Positions 26,418-35,549 of a stretch of DNA of 64,000 nucleotides are shown here, in pieces. The first letter of the stretch is position 1; each line of letters starts with the position of its first letter. The position numbers and the translations under genes are program-made. The stretch comes from QIAW01 sp035487295 (GTDB taxonomy: Bacteria; Acidobacteriota; Terriglobia; Terriglobales; Acidobacteriaceae), in contig DATHMH010000010.1 in NCBI GenBank assembly GCA_035487295.1, positions 185,519-249,518 on the forward strand, given 5' to 3'. The notes beneath the pieces are model-generated. The model was not told the origin of the DNA and ran no database searches. It saw nothing but the letters and a program-made list of their open reading frames with translations.

Positions 26418-27557
26418 ATGAGGAAACTGCTATCGATCATCGGCGTGCGGCCACAGTTCGTGAAGGCGGCCATGGTGTGTGCCGCCGTGGAGCGCTTTAA
26501 CCGGCAAATGCCTGAACATGAATACATACAGCATGTGCTGCTGAACACAGGGCAGCATTACGATTTCGAGATGGCCGACGTCTTCTTCCAGCAGCTTCCC
26601 CTGCCGGTTCCCGATTTTAACCTTGATGTGGGCTCTGGAACCCATGGCGCCCAGACCGCAACCATGCTGGAAAAGATTGAACGAATCCTGCTGCTGCACA
26701 GGCCGGACTGCGCGGTGGTTTATGGTGACACCAACTCGACCATGGCCGCCGCCCTGGCGGCGGCGAAAGTGCATGTCCCTGTGGCGCACGTAGAGTCCGG
26801 ATTGCGGAGCTTCAACCGGCAAATGCCGGAAGAGATCAACCGCATTGTTGCCGATCACGTATCGACGATCTTGTTCTGTCCGACACAAGCTGCGGTGCAG
26901 CAGCTTCAAAGCGAGGGCATCACCGAGAATGTGTACTTCACGGGAGATGTGATGCTCGACGCCGTATTTACTTTTTCTCCGCTGGCGGCGATCAGCTCGA
27001 ATGCGCTTCCCACGCTGGGCGTTGAGTCCAAGCAGTATATTCTTACGACGATCCACCGGGCCGAGAACACAGATTCGCCGCATCGCCTGCAACAATTGGT
27101 GGAGACGCTATGCCGGCTCGAACGGCCAATCGTGTTCTCGATGCATCCTCGGCTGCGGACGAAACTGGAACACCAGACGGAGTACAGAGAGCTGCGAGAG
27201 AAACTGGCGCGCGCACCCCATCTCAAGATTACAGCCCCGCTTTCTTATTTAGACATGCTTCATCTGGAGGCAAATGCGCGCTTGGTCATGACCGATTCCG
27301 GAGGGGTACAGAAAGAGACCTTTTTTGCCGGAACCCCATGCCTGACCCTTCGTGATGAAACTGAATGGACGGAAACGCTGGAGGGCGGCTGGAACCGGAT
27401 CGTTGGAACCTCGCCACAGGTCATTTTACCGCTGGTTGAAAGTTTATGGTCGGGCAATGGGGCCACTCCCGCCAGCAAGCCGGAGCTTTCCGCTTTTGGC
27501 AATGGCAGGGCGGCCGACAACATTCTTGAAATTTTACAGAGAACTGAACATGCGTGA
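26418..27557 (+). CDS. wecB: Non-hydrolysing UDP-GlcNAc 2-epimerase
   Basis: A 379-residue GT-B-fold epimerase of the WecB/WbpI family. Signatures: SIIGVRPQFVKAA, NTGQHYD, VYGDTNSTMAAALAA, HVESGLRSFNRQMPEEINR, TTIHRAENTD and MTDSGGVQKETFF. It converts UDP-GlcNAc-type sugars to the manno configuration. In this neighbourhood it most likely performs the last step to UDP-2,3-diacetamido-mannuronic acid, though plain UDP-ManNAc formation is possible. It starts 5 bp after the acyltransferase stop. Confidence 0.92.
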   Translation: MRKLLSIIGVRPQFVKAAMVCAAVERFNRQMPEHEYIQHVLLNTGQHYDFEMADVFFQQLPLPVPDFNLDVGSGTHGAQTATMLEKIERILLLHRPDCAVVYGDTNSTMAAALAAAKVHVPVAHVESGLRSFNRQMPEEINRIVADHVSTILFCPTQAAVQQLQSEGITENVYFTGDVMLDAVFTFSPLAAISSNALPTLGVESKQYILTTIHRAENTDSPHRLQQLVETLCRLERPIVFSMHPRLRTKLEHQTEYRELREKLARAPHLKITAPLSYLDMLHLEANARLVMTDSGGVQKETFFAGTPCLTLRDETEWTETLEGGWNRIVGTSPQVILPLVESLWSGNGATPASKPELSAFGNGRAADNILEILQRTEHA

Positions 27558-28572
27558 ACACACAAATCCTAAAACTGTTCTGGTAACCGGGGGCGCAGGA
27601 TTCCTGGGCTCACATCTTTGCGATGCATTGCTGTCTCATGGTCATCGCGTAATCGCCGTGGACGACCTTTCCCAGGGAAGCTACACGAACCTGGCCAAAG
27701 CCAGCCAGCACTCTAACTTCAGTTTTCATGTGCTCGATATTGCAGACCGGGAAAAGCTTAAAGAAGTGAGCGAGGGAGTGGAAGTATTCGCTCACCTGGC
27801 TGCCTTCAAAATTCCGCGCTATGGAGACAGGATCAAGACGCTACTGGTCAACTCCGAGGGCTGCCACAACGTGCTGCAACTGGCGGCGGAGCGCAAGGCC
27901 AAGTTTGTTTTCACTTCCACTTCCGACGTATACGGCAAGAATCCAGAGATTCCTTTCAGTGAAACCAGCGCGAGCGTGATCGGCTCTTCCACCGTGCCGC
28001 GCTGGGCCTATGCCGTTTCAAAACTTTTTGACGAACACCTGGCGTTTGCGTTCAGCGAAGACCATGGGATCCCGATCACGATCCTTCGCATTTTCGGCTC
28101 CTACGGGCCGCGCCAGCATTTGAGCTGGTGGGGCGGGCCACAATCGGTCTTCATCGATTCCATCCTGCGCAACCAGCAGATACCGATTCATGGCGATGGT
28201 CTGCAAACCCGCAGCTTTACTTTCGTATCCGATACCGTTTCGGGAATTCTCGCAGCTCTGGAGAGCGACGACGCCAATAACCAGGTTATCAATGTTGGAA
28301 GCACGCATGAAATCAGCATCGTCGATCTTGCCCGCACGATCCATAGGCTTTGCGGGAGCGAAGAGCCTTTGCACCTGGAGTTTATCCCTTATAAAAATAT
28401 CAGCGGGCGCGAATATGAAGACGTCAGGCGCCGGGTACCCGATGTAAGCAAAGCTGCGAACCTGTTGGGCTTCAAGGCGCAAGTCTCCCTGGAAGACGGG
28501 CTCAGCCGGACCATTGAATGGCAAAGAGAGATACGCGGCATCCCAGCGCGTGCAACGGTGGAGGTAGGATGA
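27550..28572 (+). CDS. NAD-dependent sugar epimerase/dehydratase (extended SDR)
   Basis: A 340-residue extended short-chain dehydrogenase. The glycine-rich VLVTGGAGFLGSHLCDAL, then the DDLSQGSYTNL loop, HLAAFKIPRYG, FTSTSDVYGKN and the active-site Y-x3-K in WAYAVSKLFDEH are all present, as is SFTFVSDTVSGI. It is related to UDP-glucose 4-epimerases and UDP-glucuronate decarboxylases; the exact sugar cannot be told. The start at 27550 overlaps the end of the epimerase gene by 8 bp, and its stop overlaps the next start (ATGA). Confidence 0.87.
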   Translation: MREHTNPKTVLVTGGAGFLGSHLCDALLSHGHRVIAVDDLSQGSYTNLAKASQHSNFSFHVLDIADREKLKEVSEGVEVFAHLAAFKIPRYGDRIKTLLVNSEGCHNVLQLAAERKAKFVFTSTSDVYGKNPEIPFSETSASVIGSSTVPRWAYAVSKLFDEHLAFAFSEDHGIPITILRIFGSYGPRQHLSWWGGPQSVFIDSILRNQQIPIHGDGLQTRSFTFVSDTVSGILAALESDDANNQVINVGSTHEISIVDLARTIHRLCGSEEPLHLEFIPYKNISGREYEDVRRRVPDVSKAANLLGFKAQVSLEDGLSRTIEWQREIRGIPARATVEVG

Positions 28573-29033
28573 GACCCGAGCTGGCCGTTGAAGTCGAAGA
28601 GGCCCCGTCGATTCCGATTCGTCTGGAAAAAGTACCCAACGCTCTCGCCTTCCCCTGGGAGATGGTAGCGGCCTTGGGAGCTATTATCCTGGCTTCATGC
28701 GGTCATCTGCTGATTAAGGCAGGGTTGCGTTCTGCCGTGCTTACAACACCAGCGGGTGGCATTTTCGCCCGGCTTGTTCATTATCTTCTGCATCCCGCGG
28801 TTGCGGTTGGGCTGGGTATTTACGGGCTGGGGACGATCCTGTGGGTTTATGCGGTGTCGCGCCGCAGCATTAGCTTTCTTTATCCATTGACAGCATTGAA
28901 TTATGCCATCGTGACCATGGGAGGAAAATTCCTTTTTGGGGAATCCATCACGCGCGGTCGCTGGCTTGGCATTGCCGTAGTCATGCTGGGAGTAGCACTC
29001 ATGCAACTCTCCATGAAGGAGGAAAAGCGATGA
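28569..29033 (+). CDS. EamA/SMR-like small membrane transporter, subunit 1
   Basis: A 154-residue protein with about four transmembrane helices (AALGAIILASCGHLLIKAGL, AVAVGLGIYGLGTILWVYAV, FLYPLTALNYAIVTMGGKFL, WLGIAVVMLGVALMQL). The pattern resembles EmrE/ArnE-ArnF proteins that move lipid-linked sugars across the inner membrane. An N-terminal cytoplasmic stretch of some 30 residues is longer than usual. It overlaps its neighbours on both sides (ATGA), and the next gene is a second SMR-like protein, so the two probably form a heterodimer. Confidence 0.8.
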   Translation: MRPELAVEVEEAPSIPIRLEKVPNALAFPWEMVAALGAIILASCGHLLIKAGLRSAVLTTPAGGIFARLVHYLLHPAVAVGLGIYGLGTILWVYAVSRRSISFLYPLTALNYAIVTMGGKFLFGESITRGRWLGIAVVMLGVALMQLSMKEEKR

Positions 29034-29380
29034 GCGCTTTCTCTGCATTGTGGCTGACAATTATTCTAAGCGCCTGCGCCCAGGTGTTTCTGAAACGAGG
29101 AGTCACTCGTACTGGCTCCGGCGCTCCGTTTTCCTATATGTCCCTGCTCAAATCCCCCTGGGTTTGGGCGTGGGGCATCAGTTTCGTACTGGCCACGGGC
29201 CTGTGGCTGATTGCGATGTCGCGCATTCAAGTGTCGTACGCTTTCCCCTTGCTGAGCATCAGCTATCCGATTGTTGCCGTGCTCTCGATCTTTTTGCTGG
29301 GGGAGCGCATACCGGCTTCAAGATGGATGGCAATTGCGGTCATTACCTTTGGAGTGGCCCTCATTTACAGGAGTTCATGA
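29030..29380 (+). CDS. EamA/SMR-like small membrane transporter, subunit 2
   Basis: A 116-residue protein, normal SMR length, with four predicted helices: ALWLTIILSACAQVFLKRGV, VWAWGISFVLATGLWLIAMS, YAFPLLSISYPIVAVLSIFL and WMAIAVITFGVALIY. It follows subunit 1 with a 4-bp overlap. Paired SMR proteins such as ArnE/ArnF flip undecaprenyl-phosphate sugars; together with the polyprenyl-phosphate sugar synthase-like gene at 23818 this suggests a lipid-linked sugar modification branch (inference). Confidence 0.82.
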   Translation: MSAFSALWLTIILSACAQVFLKRGVTRTGSGAPFSYMSLLKSPWVWAWGISFVLATGLWLIAMSRIQVSYAFPLLSISYPIVAVLSIFLLGERIPASRWMAIAVITFGVALIYRSS

Positions 29381-29389
29381 AGGAACTTT

Positions 29390-30793
29390 ATGCTGAAAGC
29401 CGGCGCACCATTTACATCTGGAAAGCATGCGGATGCGCACATTGGCATCCTCGGCGGCGGAATTACCGGCCTGACGGCCGCATTCTATCTCTTACGCCAG
29501 GGTTTTCGGGTAACTGTGCTGGAAGCTCGTCCCCAGCCTGGCGGGCTGGCCACCTACTTTAATTACGGGCCGTTTTATTGGGACAAGTTTTACCACTGCA
29601 TTCTTACCTCAGACTTGCCTTTGCTGAAGTTAATCCATGACCTTGGGCTCGGCGATGAGTTGCGCTGGACCGACACGCAAGTCGGCTTCTACACCGAGGG
29701 CAAGCTTCGGTCCATGACAACAACTCTGGACTTCCTGCGGTTCCCCGCCATCTCGCTCTGGGAAAAGCTGCGCCTCGGGCTTGGGATCATTTATGTATCC
29801 CGTATTCAGGACGGGCTTGCACTAGAGAAGGAACCCATCGCTCCCTGGCTGATAAAAATCTTCGGCAAGGGAAATTATCAGAAACTCTGGGAACCACTTC
29901 TAAAATGCAAGCTGGGAGCGGCAAGGCAGCAGGCATCGGCGAGCTTTATTTGGGCAACCATCAAGAGGCTTTACTCGACCCGTGAAAAAAACGCGAGCAA
30001 GAAGGAGCGTATGGGTTATGTCCGCGGAGGGTACCACACAGTATTTTCACGGCTGATTGAAGCCATTGAGCAGATGGGTGGAGAGATAGCGACCAATACC
30101 CAGGTAAAGCAGGTCCGCACTTCAAATTCAGGCCTGCTCGAAGTCATAACCGGCGCAGGCAGCCGGCAATTTGATTATGTCATTGCCACTACTCCAAGCG
30201 GCATTTTCGCCCAACTGGCGCCTCAGCTTGCCGTGGAGTACAGAACAAAGCTGGAAAAAATGCAGTATATGGGAATGGTGTGCGCCGTCATGCTGCTAAA
30301 GCGCAAACTGACACCTTACTATTGCACGAACATAACGGAAGATCTGCCCTTCACCGGAATTATCGAGATGACGAACCTTATTTCCCAGGAAGAGACACAA
30401 GGACGCCATCTTGTATACCTGCCGAAATACACCTCTCCCGGCGATCCTCTTTTCAATGCCAGTGATGAGGAAGTATGGAACTTGTTTTATGGCAACCTAA
30501 AACAGGTTATCCCCGACCTGAAAGAAGACGAAATGGAACGGCATTTCATCTTCCGTGAACGACTGGTGCAGCCCATTCCAGTATTGGATTACTCTGCCAT
30601 TGCCCCCCGCATGGAGACCAATATCCCGAATTTACTGCTGGCCAATACTACGCAGATTGTCAATTCGACGTTAAATAACAATGAAATGGTAAAGATTGCG
30701 GGCAAGGCCGTGGACCTGATTTCACAGAAGAACACGCAGCGCGCCGTCCATTGGGCGGCGACAGAACGATTAGAAATGGTCAGCAACGGGTAG
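29390..30793 (+). CDS. FAD-dependent oxidoreductase (amine oxidase/phytoene-desaturase-like)
   Basis: A 467-residue flavoprotein. The dinucleotide-binding motif IGILGGGITGLTAAFYLLRQ is followed by the FAD-contact VTVLEARPQPGGLATYF. A C-terminal FAD segment (IPNLLLANTTQIVNSTLNNN) closes the fold. The family includes protoporphyrinogen oxidase and UDP-galactopyranose mutase-like proteins, which recur in polysaccharide clusters. Substrate unknown. It follows the SMR pair by 9 bp with AAGGAAC as ribosome-binding site. After it comes an activator palindrome and a new promoter, so it probably ends the first plus-strand transcription unit. Confidence 0.82.
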   Translation: MLKAGAPFTSGKHADAHIGILGGGITGLTAAFYLLRQGFRVTVLEARPQPGGLATYFNYGPFYWDKFYHCILTSDLPLLKLIHDLGLGDELRWTDTQVGFYTEGKLRSMTTTLDFLRFPAISLWEKLRLGLGIIYVSRIQDGLALEKEPIAPWLIKIFGKGNYQKLWEPLLKCKLGAARQQASASFIWATIKRLYSTREKNASKKERMGYVRGGYHTVFSRLIEAIEQMGGEIATNTQVKQVRTSNSGLLEVITGAGSRQFDYVIATTPSGIFAQLAPQLAVEYRTKLEKMQYMGMVCAVMLLKRKLTPYYCTNITEDLPFTGIIEMTNLISQEETQGRHLVYLPKYTSPGDPLFNASDEEVWNLFYGNLKQVIPDLKEDEMERHFIFRERLVQPIPVLDYSAIAPRMETNIPNLLLANTTQIVNSTLNNNEMVKIAGKAVDLISQKNTQRAVHWAATERLEMVSNG

Positions 30794-30814
30794 GCGCAAT
30801 TCTGGCTCCGGCGT

Positions 30815-30830
30815 GTGCAGACGTTTTCAC
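30815..30830. promoter_or_regulatory. Candidate activator-binding palindrome
   Basis: GTGCAGACGTTTTCAC matches 11 of 12 positions of the GTG(A/C)AA-N4-TT(T/G)CAC palindrome. It lies 60 bp upstream of a strong -24/-12 match at 30890-30905. Confidence 0.5.
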
Positions 30831-30889
30831 ATATGGCTGAGACAGACGGAATAAACCAAAGTAATTCGAATGAAATACGCACCGCCTTT

Positions 30890-30905
30890 TGGCAAGAAAG
30901 CTGCA
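30890..30905 (+). promoter_or_regulatory. Candidate sigma-54 promoter
   Basis: TGGCAAGAAAGCTGCA has GG-N10-GC spacing and 10 of 12 matches to the -24/-12 consensus. Predicted start is about 30916, between the first (30913) and second (30919) in-frame ATG of the small membrane protein. The transcript may therefore be leaderless for it or serve mainly the deacetylase at 31200. Confidence 0.55.
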
Positions 30906-30912
30906 ACGAATT

Positions 30913-31149
30913 ATGAATATGAGACCCGGTTTAGCGGTGATTTTAATCTCTTTGGCAGGCGAGTGGTTGAGTGCCTTATCTCAAGGCAGCAAAGCCAGCC
31001 CCAGCTTTCTGCGCCTGGTCGCCAGTCCTTTTGCAGCTTTGATTCGGATTCCATCTGCAATGACAGATGCCGGCATCCTGCTCTGCCTGGGAATATGCCT
31101 GGTGGTGATTTCCTGGGTGGTGCATAAGACATTGTCCCGGAATAATTAA
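30913..31149 (+). CDS. Small membrane protein of unknown function
   Basis: A 78-residue protein (or 76 from the second ATG, 30919) with two hydrophobic segments: LAVILISLAGEWLSALS near the N-terminus and TDAGILLCLGICLVVISWVV before a basic tail, HKTLSRNN. The single C-terminal helix plus basic residues is superficially like a sorting signal, but there is no PEP motif. It lies directly behind a sigma-54-type promoter and 50 bp ahead of the XrtA-type deacetylase. No family recognised; coding status rests on the hydrophobic pattern and position. Confidence 0.5.
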   Translation: MNMRPGLAVILISLAGEWLSALSQGSKASPSFLRLVASPFAALIRIPSAMTDAGILLCLGICLVVISWVVHKTLSRNN

Positions 31150-31199
31150 TCGCGGACCCGGCCCTATCGTTTCATTTTTCAGGAAACAGGCACATTGAT

Positions 31200-32123
31200 A
31201 TGACTGAAGCGAATACTTCTATATCCCCAAAGCTCAAGCACATTCTCACCGTGGATGTGGAGGATTACTTTCAGGTCGAAGCCTTTGCCGGCAGCATCGC
31301 ACGCGATTCATGGAGCCAGTATCCCTGCCGTGTAGTGAACAATTGCCGCCTGCTTCTGGACATTTTCGATCATCATGACGTAAAGGCCACGTTCTTTGTG
31401 CTCGGATGGGTGGCCAGAAACTTCCCGCAGATCGTGCGCGAGATACATGAGCGAGGGCATGAATTGGCATGTCACAGCTTCTGGCATTACAGAGTTGATT
31501 CCCTCACGCCTGAAGAGTTTCGTTTTGATACGCGCGCCGCGTACGACGCCATCGAGCAAGCAGCATCAGTCCGCGTGCTGGGGTATCGTGCTCCTACGTG
31601 GTCAATTACCGGCCGGTCGCTCTGGGCGCTTGATGTGCTGGCGGAAGAGGGCTTCCGGTATGACTCAAGTATTTACCCTATTCATCATGACCTTTATGGG
31701 ATACCTGGCGCGAGCCGTTATCCTTACCAGCATCATTGCAGCAATGGGCTGAGCCTGATGGAGTTTCCACCGGCAACGATGAGAATCGCCCGAATGAACC
31801 TGCCCGCCGCTGGCGGAGGTTACCTGCGGATTTTCCCGCTTTGCTACACAAAATGGGTCTTTCACCAATTTGAGCGCCGCCGGCAATCGTTGGTCCTCTA
31901 CCTGCACCCGTGGGAAATTGACCCTGAGCAGCCGCGGATTGCCGGAAAATTCAAATCCAGGTTCCGCCATTACACAAACCTGCACCGTACGCAGGAGCGA
32001 TTAGAAAATATCCTGCGCAAATATAGCTTCGTGTCGTTCCGCGACCATCTTGCGAACAATCGCTGCGTTTTGCCAGATGCAGGAGAGCTATCGGTTCCAG
32101 GCAGGAGGTGCGCGGTCAATTAG
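31200..32123 (+). CDS. XrtA-system-type polysaccharide deacetylase (NodB domain plus DUF3473-like tail)
   Basis: A 307-residue NodB-fold deacetylase. The opening HILTVDVEDYFQVEAF carries the catalytic/metal Asp pair in the VDVEDYF form typical of exosortase-A-associated deacetylases. ELACHSFWHYRVDSL contains the metal-binding H-x3-H. GYRAPTWSI follows, and the C-terminal SLVLYLHPWEIDPEQPRI segment is characteristic of DUF3473. It removes acetyl groups from N-acetylated polysaccharide, usually without a signal peptide in this family. It starts the second plus-strand unit, after the small membrane protein. Confidence 0.9.
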   Translation: MTEANTSISPKLKHILTVDVEDYFQVEAFAGSIARDSWSQYPCRVVNNCRLLLDIFDHHDVKATFFVLGWVARNFPQIVREIHERGHELACHSFWHYRVDSLTPEEFRFDTRAAYDAIEQAASVRVLGYRAPTWSITGRSLWALDVLAEEGFRYDSSIYPIHHDLYGIPGASRYPYQHHCSNGLSLMEFPPATMRIARMNLPAAGGGYLRIFPLCYTKWVFHQFERRRQSLVLYLHPWEIDPEQPRIAGKFKSRFRHYTNLHRTQERLENILRKYSFVSFRDHLANNRCVLPDAGELSVPGRRCAVN

Positions 32124-32130
32124 CCGGTGT

Positions 32131-34134
32131 ATGTGCGGAATCTACGGTGAAATTTCGGACCGCCCTGCTCGTGCTGAATGTGGGCACGCCATCCGCCATC
32201 GCGGACCCGATGATGCCGGTGAGCAGGTGTTTGCCCTGCCGGAATCGGGGCTTTTTGTTTCACTGGTGCATCGCAGGCTTTCGATCATTGACCTCTCTCC
32301 CGCCGGACACCAGCCCATGACCAATGAAGATGGAACTGTCTGGATGGTCTTCAACGGCGAGATCTACAACTTCCAGGAGCTGCGGCAGCAACTGATTGAC
32401 GCCGGCCACCAGTTTCGATCAAAGACGGACACGGAAACCATCATTCATGGATATGAACAATGGGGCGAGGAGGTAATCCCCCGCTTGCACGGCATGTTTG
32501 CCCTGGCAATCTGGGACAAGCGGCAAAGGCGGCTGCTGCTGGCCAGAGACCGTATCGGCAAAAAGCCTTTGTTCTATTACAGCGATGGCAATAAATTCCT
32601 GTTTGGGTCTGAGATCAAATCTTTATTGGCATCGGGTGAAGTACCGGTGCGGCCAGATGCGGAAGCGCTGCACGATTACCTCACTTATCTCTATTTTCCC
32701 TCCCCGCATACTGCGTTTCAAGGGATCTGCAAACTTGCTCCCGCCACATTGCTCACGCTGCGGGTGCGCGCAGATGGAAAGCTCACGCATGATCAAAAGA
32801 CATTTTGGGATCCGGTAGAGGCATCGGGGGCGGCCCGACCCATGTCTCAAAAACAGGCAGCCGAGCGGGCGCGGGAATTGATCGATGAAGCGGTGCGAGT
32901 TCGCCTTATCAGCGACGTGCCTCTTGGGGTTTTCCTGAGCGGAGGGCTGGATTCAGGAGCGATCACAGCCTTTGCCGCAAAAAATACCGCCGACCGGGTC
33001 AAGACTTTCACCATTGGATTCCAGGACAGCAAGTTCTTCGACGAGAGCGCGTATGCCCGCCAGGTGGCTGAGAAATTCGGCACCGAGCACCACACTCTAC
33101 ATGTTGACGCACAATGCGCGGAACACATGGCAACCGTAATCAGGCATTTTGACGAGCCGTTCGGAAATCCCACAGCGGTACTGGAATACCTGCTCACTAA
33201 AAAGATGCGCGAAAGTGTCACCGTCGCGCTCTCCGGTGATGGCGGTGATGAAGCTTTTGGCGGCTACGTCCGATACGCCGGGGCATCGATGGCGCAAACC
33301 TACCGGCGCCTTCCTTCGGCTTTCACCCGTGGCTTTATGGTGCGCCTGTCGCAATTATTGCGCGACGATACCCGTGGACGCCATGGAAATCGAAGACTGC
33401 GGGAATTTCTGGAGTCCGCGTGGATGCCGCAGGAAGAGATGTACCTGCGGTGGGTTGGCTATTTCTCGGAGGATGAAAAACGGTCCATGTACACTCCTGA
33501 GTTCGCGCGGAAGGTCGGAAGGCGCGATTCCGGAGACTTTCTGCGGGGATTGTTTCGCCGCGGAGACGCCCTTGATCCATTGACCCGGCTCGGATACGTG
33601 GATATGGCTTCTTTCCTTTCGGGAAATTGCCTCGAATACGCCGACCGCATGTCGATGGCAAATTCGCTTGAGCTGCGTTCTCCATTTGCCGACCATCGCA
33701 TCCTGGAGTTCGGTCTTTCTATTCCGTTTGCATGGAAGTACCGGCGCCGGCAGACGAAATGGCTGCTGCGGGAAGCGATGAAAGACATTCTCCCCCAGAC
33801 AATTTTGCGAGGGAAGAAAATCGGGTTCAATCCGCCAATCCCGCAATGGATCAGCCGCGAATTGAAGCCCGTCATATCAGAGCTGTTGTCCCCACGGGCT
33901 ATAGAACGGCGCGGGATCTTTCAACCCGCTGCGGTTGCCGCCCTGCTGCAGGACCATTTCGCAGGCAAGCGGGACAATGCCTTGAAAATCTGGGCCTTGC
34001 TCATGCTGGAACTCTGGCTCCAAATGTATGTCGACCGAAAATGGGATTCCCAATCCGATGTTCTGGACGGCATGAACTGGAAGCCGCAGTTGAAGCCTCC
34101 CATTTTGGAACGCCCGATGGCAACGGGAACATAG
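32131..34134 (+). CDS. asnB: Asparagine synthase (glutamine-hydrolysing)-type amidotransferase
   Basis: A 667-residue protein. The start at 32131 puts the nucleophile Cys at position 2 (MCGIYGEI). The N-terminal glutaminase domain continues with IRHRGPDDAG, HRRLSIIDLSPAGHQPM and FNGEIYNF. The synthase domain carries the ATP pyrophosphatase loop FLSGGLDSGAI and VALSGDGGDEAFGGY. Members in polysaccharide loci often amidate uronic acids rather than make asparagine. With a diacetamido-uronic acid pathway nearby, a sugar carboxamide is a reasonable guess (inference). The gene starts 7 bp after the deacetylase stop. Confidence 0.9.
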   Translation: MCGIYGEISDRPARAECGHAIRHRGPDDAGEQVFALPESGLFVSLVHRRLSIIDLSPAGHQPMTNEDGTVWMVFNGEIYNFQELRQQLIDAGHQFRSKTDTETIIHGYEQWGEEVIPRLHGMFALAIWDKRQRRLLLARDRIGKKPLFYYSDGNKFLFGSEIKSLLASGEVPVRPDAEALHDYLTYLYFPSPHTAFQGICKLAPATLLTLRVRADGKLTHDQKTFWDPVEASGAARPMSQKQAAERARELIDEAVRVRLISDVPLGVFLSGGLDSGAITAFAAKNTADRVKTFTIGFQDSKFFDESAYARQVAEKFGTEHHTLHVDAQCAEHMATVIRHFDEPFGNPTAVLEYLLTKKMRESVTVALSGDGGDEAFGGYVRYAGASMAQTYRRLPSAFTRGFMVRLSQLLRDDTRGRHGNRRLREFLESAWMPQEEMYLRWVGYFSEDEKRSMYTPEFARKVGRRDSGDFLRGLFRRGDALDPLTRLGYVDMASFLSGNCLEYADRMSMANSLELRSPFADHRILEFGLSIPFAWKYRRRQTKWLLREAMKDILPQTILRGKKIGFNPPIPQWISRELKPVISELLSPRAIERRGIFQPAAVAALLQDHFAGKRDNALKIWALLMLELWLQMYVDRKWDSQSDVLDGMNWKPQLKPPILERPMATGT

Positions 34135-34153
34135 ATGAGGTTTTGAGGGGCCA

Positions 34154-35512
34154 ATGATACATTTCGGTCTTGAAGGTCTGCTTCCGCTCGTGCTCTATAT
34201 AGGAATGTTCGCGACATTCGCCCTTTCTATGTTTTGGCGGCCTTCATTTGGCATCTATATCATGGTTCTGACTCTTCCCCTGCAGACGGGAAGGGCGAAG
34301 CTGCAGCAATTTCCGCTGGGGGCAGAGTTTATTGACATTCTGCTCTTGGGCACGGTCCTGGGGCTCATGCTCAAAGGGGGGCGGATCATTCCCAGGAGCC
34401 ACTTAAACAGGTTCTTCCTTCTCTTTGCGGTGTTCTGTTACTTCTCTTTGTGGGAAGGATCATTTTTTATCAATGCTCCTCTTCCCTTCTGGATCAGCGA
34501 CGAAAGATTTTCAGATTGGAAAAATTATGTAGAGATGTTTTTTTTCGCGCTGATTGTGGCCAGCACAATCAAAGAGAAAGCACAGGTGCGCGCGCTTGTT
34601 CTTGTCATGTGCGTTTCTGTTCTGGTGGTCAATCGCAGTTTTTATTTCACGATGAGCGACCGCGACCTGACGCATTTTTCTTATGAGGTCCGCGACTCAG
34701 GTCCACTCGGTTATGCGGGAGTGAATGGTCTGGCGGCCTTTGAAGCCATGTTCGCTTCATTCCTGCTGGGAATTTATTCCATGATTCAGAAGCGAATCGT
34801 AAAAGCCGGCATCATGCTGATGCTGGCCACATGTGGATATTGCCTGTTATACGCCTTCTCCCGCGGCGGCTACATGGCGTTTTTGGTTGGCCTGATTACA
34901 ATCGGCCTGTTCAAGACCAGGTGGTTCCTTATTTTGGCGGTGGTCATGGTACTGGGATGGCAAACGCTCCTGCCGGTCTCTGTGCAGGAACGAATCGCCA
35001 TGACCACAGGCGACGCGGCGGAAGGACAACAGTTTGATTCTTCCGCGCAAGACCGGCTGGTGCTTTGGCATGATGCCATCGAACTGTTCAAACGCAACCC
35101 CATAACCGGCGCCGGTTTTTCCACCTATAAATTTATGGGAAGAGTGGGTGGCTACCGGGACACGCATAACTACTATATTAAGGTTATGGCAGAGATGGGA
35201 ATCGTCGGCATGGTGCTGTTTTTGACGTTGCTGGGAAAGCTTTTCCGGTCTGGTATCAGCTTGTTTTATGGCACCGATGATCCTTTTTGGCGAGCCATGG
35301 CTCTGGGATTCACTGCGGCGATCGCCAGCTTGATTGTGGCAAATTTTTTTGGCGACCGCTGGACCTATCAACAGTTGAACGGCTACATGTGGGTGATGCT
35401 TGGATGCGTGATTCGAGGCCTGATTACAGTGCGGGAACAGGAGGAGAAAGCCGAGGCCGATGTTGATCTTCCGGCGCATTCCCTGAAGGAGGCAGAACTA
35501 GCCGCGGTATAG
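34154..35512 (+). CDS. O-antigen ligase/polymerase-type membrane protein (Wzy/WaaL family)
   Basis: A 452-residue polytopic protein with about ten to twelve helices (LVLYIGMFATFALSMFW, GIYIMVLTLPL, IDILLLGTVLGLMLKGG). A large periplasmic loop carries the Wzy_C-type block DRLVLWHDAIELFKRNPITG with a conserved RDTHNYYIKVMAEMGIVGM, containing the catalytic-region His. It resembles the O-glycosylation ligases found in exosortase-A loci. It would polymerise repeat units or ligate glycan in the periplasm. It is the only polymerase candidate in the window. Confidence 0.87.
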   Translation: MIHFGLEGLLPLVLYIGMFATFALSMFWRPSFGIYIMVLTLPLQTGRAKLQQFPLGAEFIDILLLGTVLGLMLKGGRIIPRSHLNRFFLLFAVFCYFSLWEGSFFINAPLPFWISDERFSDWKNYVEMFFFALIVASTIKEKAQVRALVLVMCVSVLVVNRSFYFTMSDRDLTHFSYEVRDSGPLGYAGVNGLAAFEAMFASFLLGIYSMIQKRIVKAGIMLMLATCGYCLLYAFSRGGYMAFLVGLITIGLFKTRWFLILAVVMVLGWQTLLPVSVQERIAMTTGDAAEGQQFDSSAQDRLVLWHDAIELFKRNPITGAGFSTYKFMGRVGGYRDTHNYYIKVMAEMGIVGMVLFLTLLGKLFRSGISLFYGTDDPFWRAMALGFTAAIASLIVANFFGDRWTYQQLNGYMWVMLGCVIRGLITVREQEEKAEADVDLPAHSLKEAELAAV

Positions 35513-35549
35513 AGCTATTTTTACGATCAGCAGGCTGGTTAACAGGTTT

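Noticed and set aside
30913..31149. C-terminal helix plus basic tail of the small membrane protein as a PEP-CTERM-type sorting signal
   Set aside because: No PEP or related tripeptide precedes the helix, and the protein has a second hydrophobic segment.
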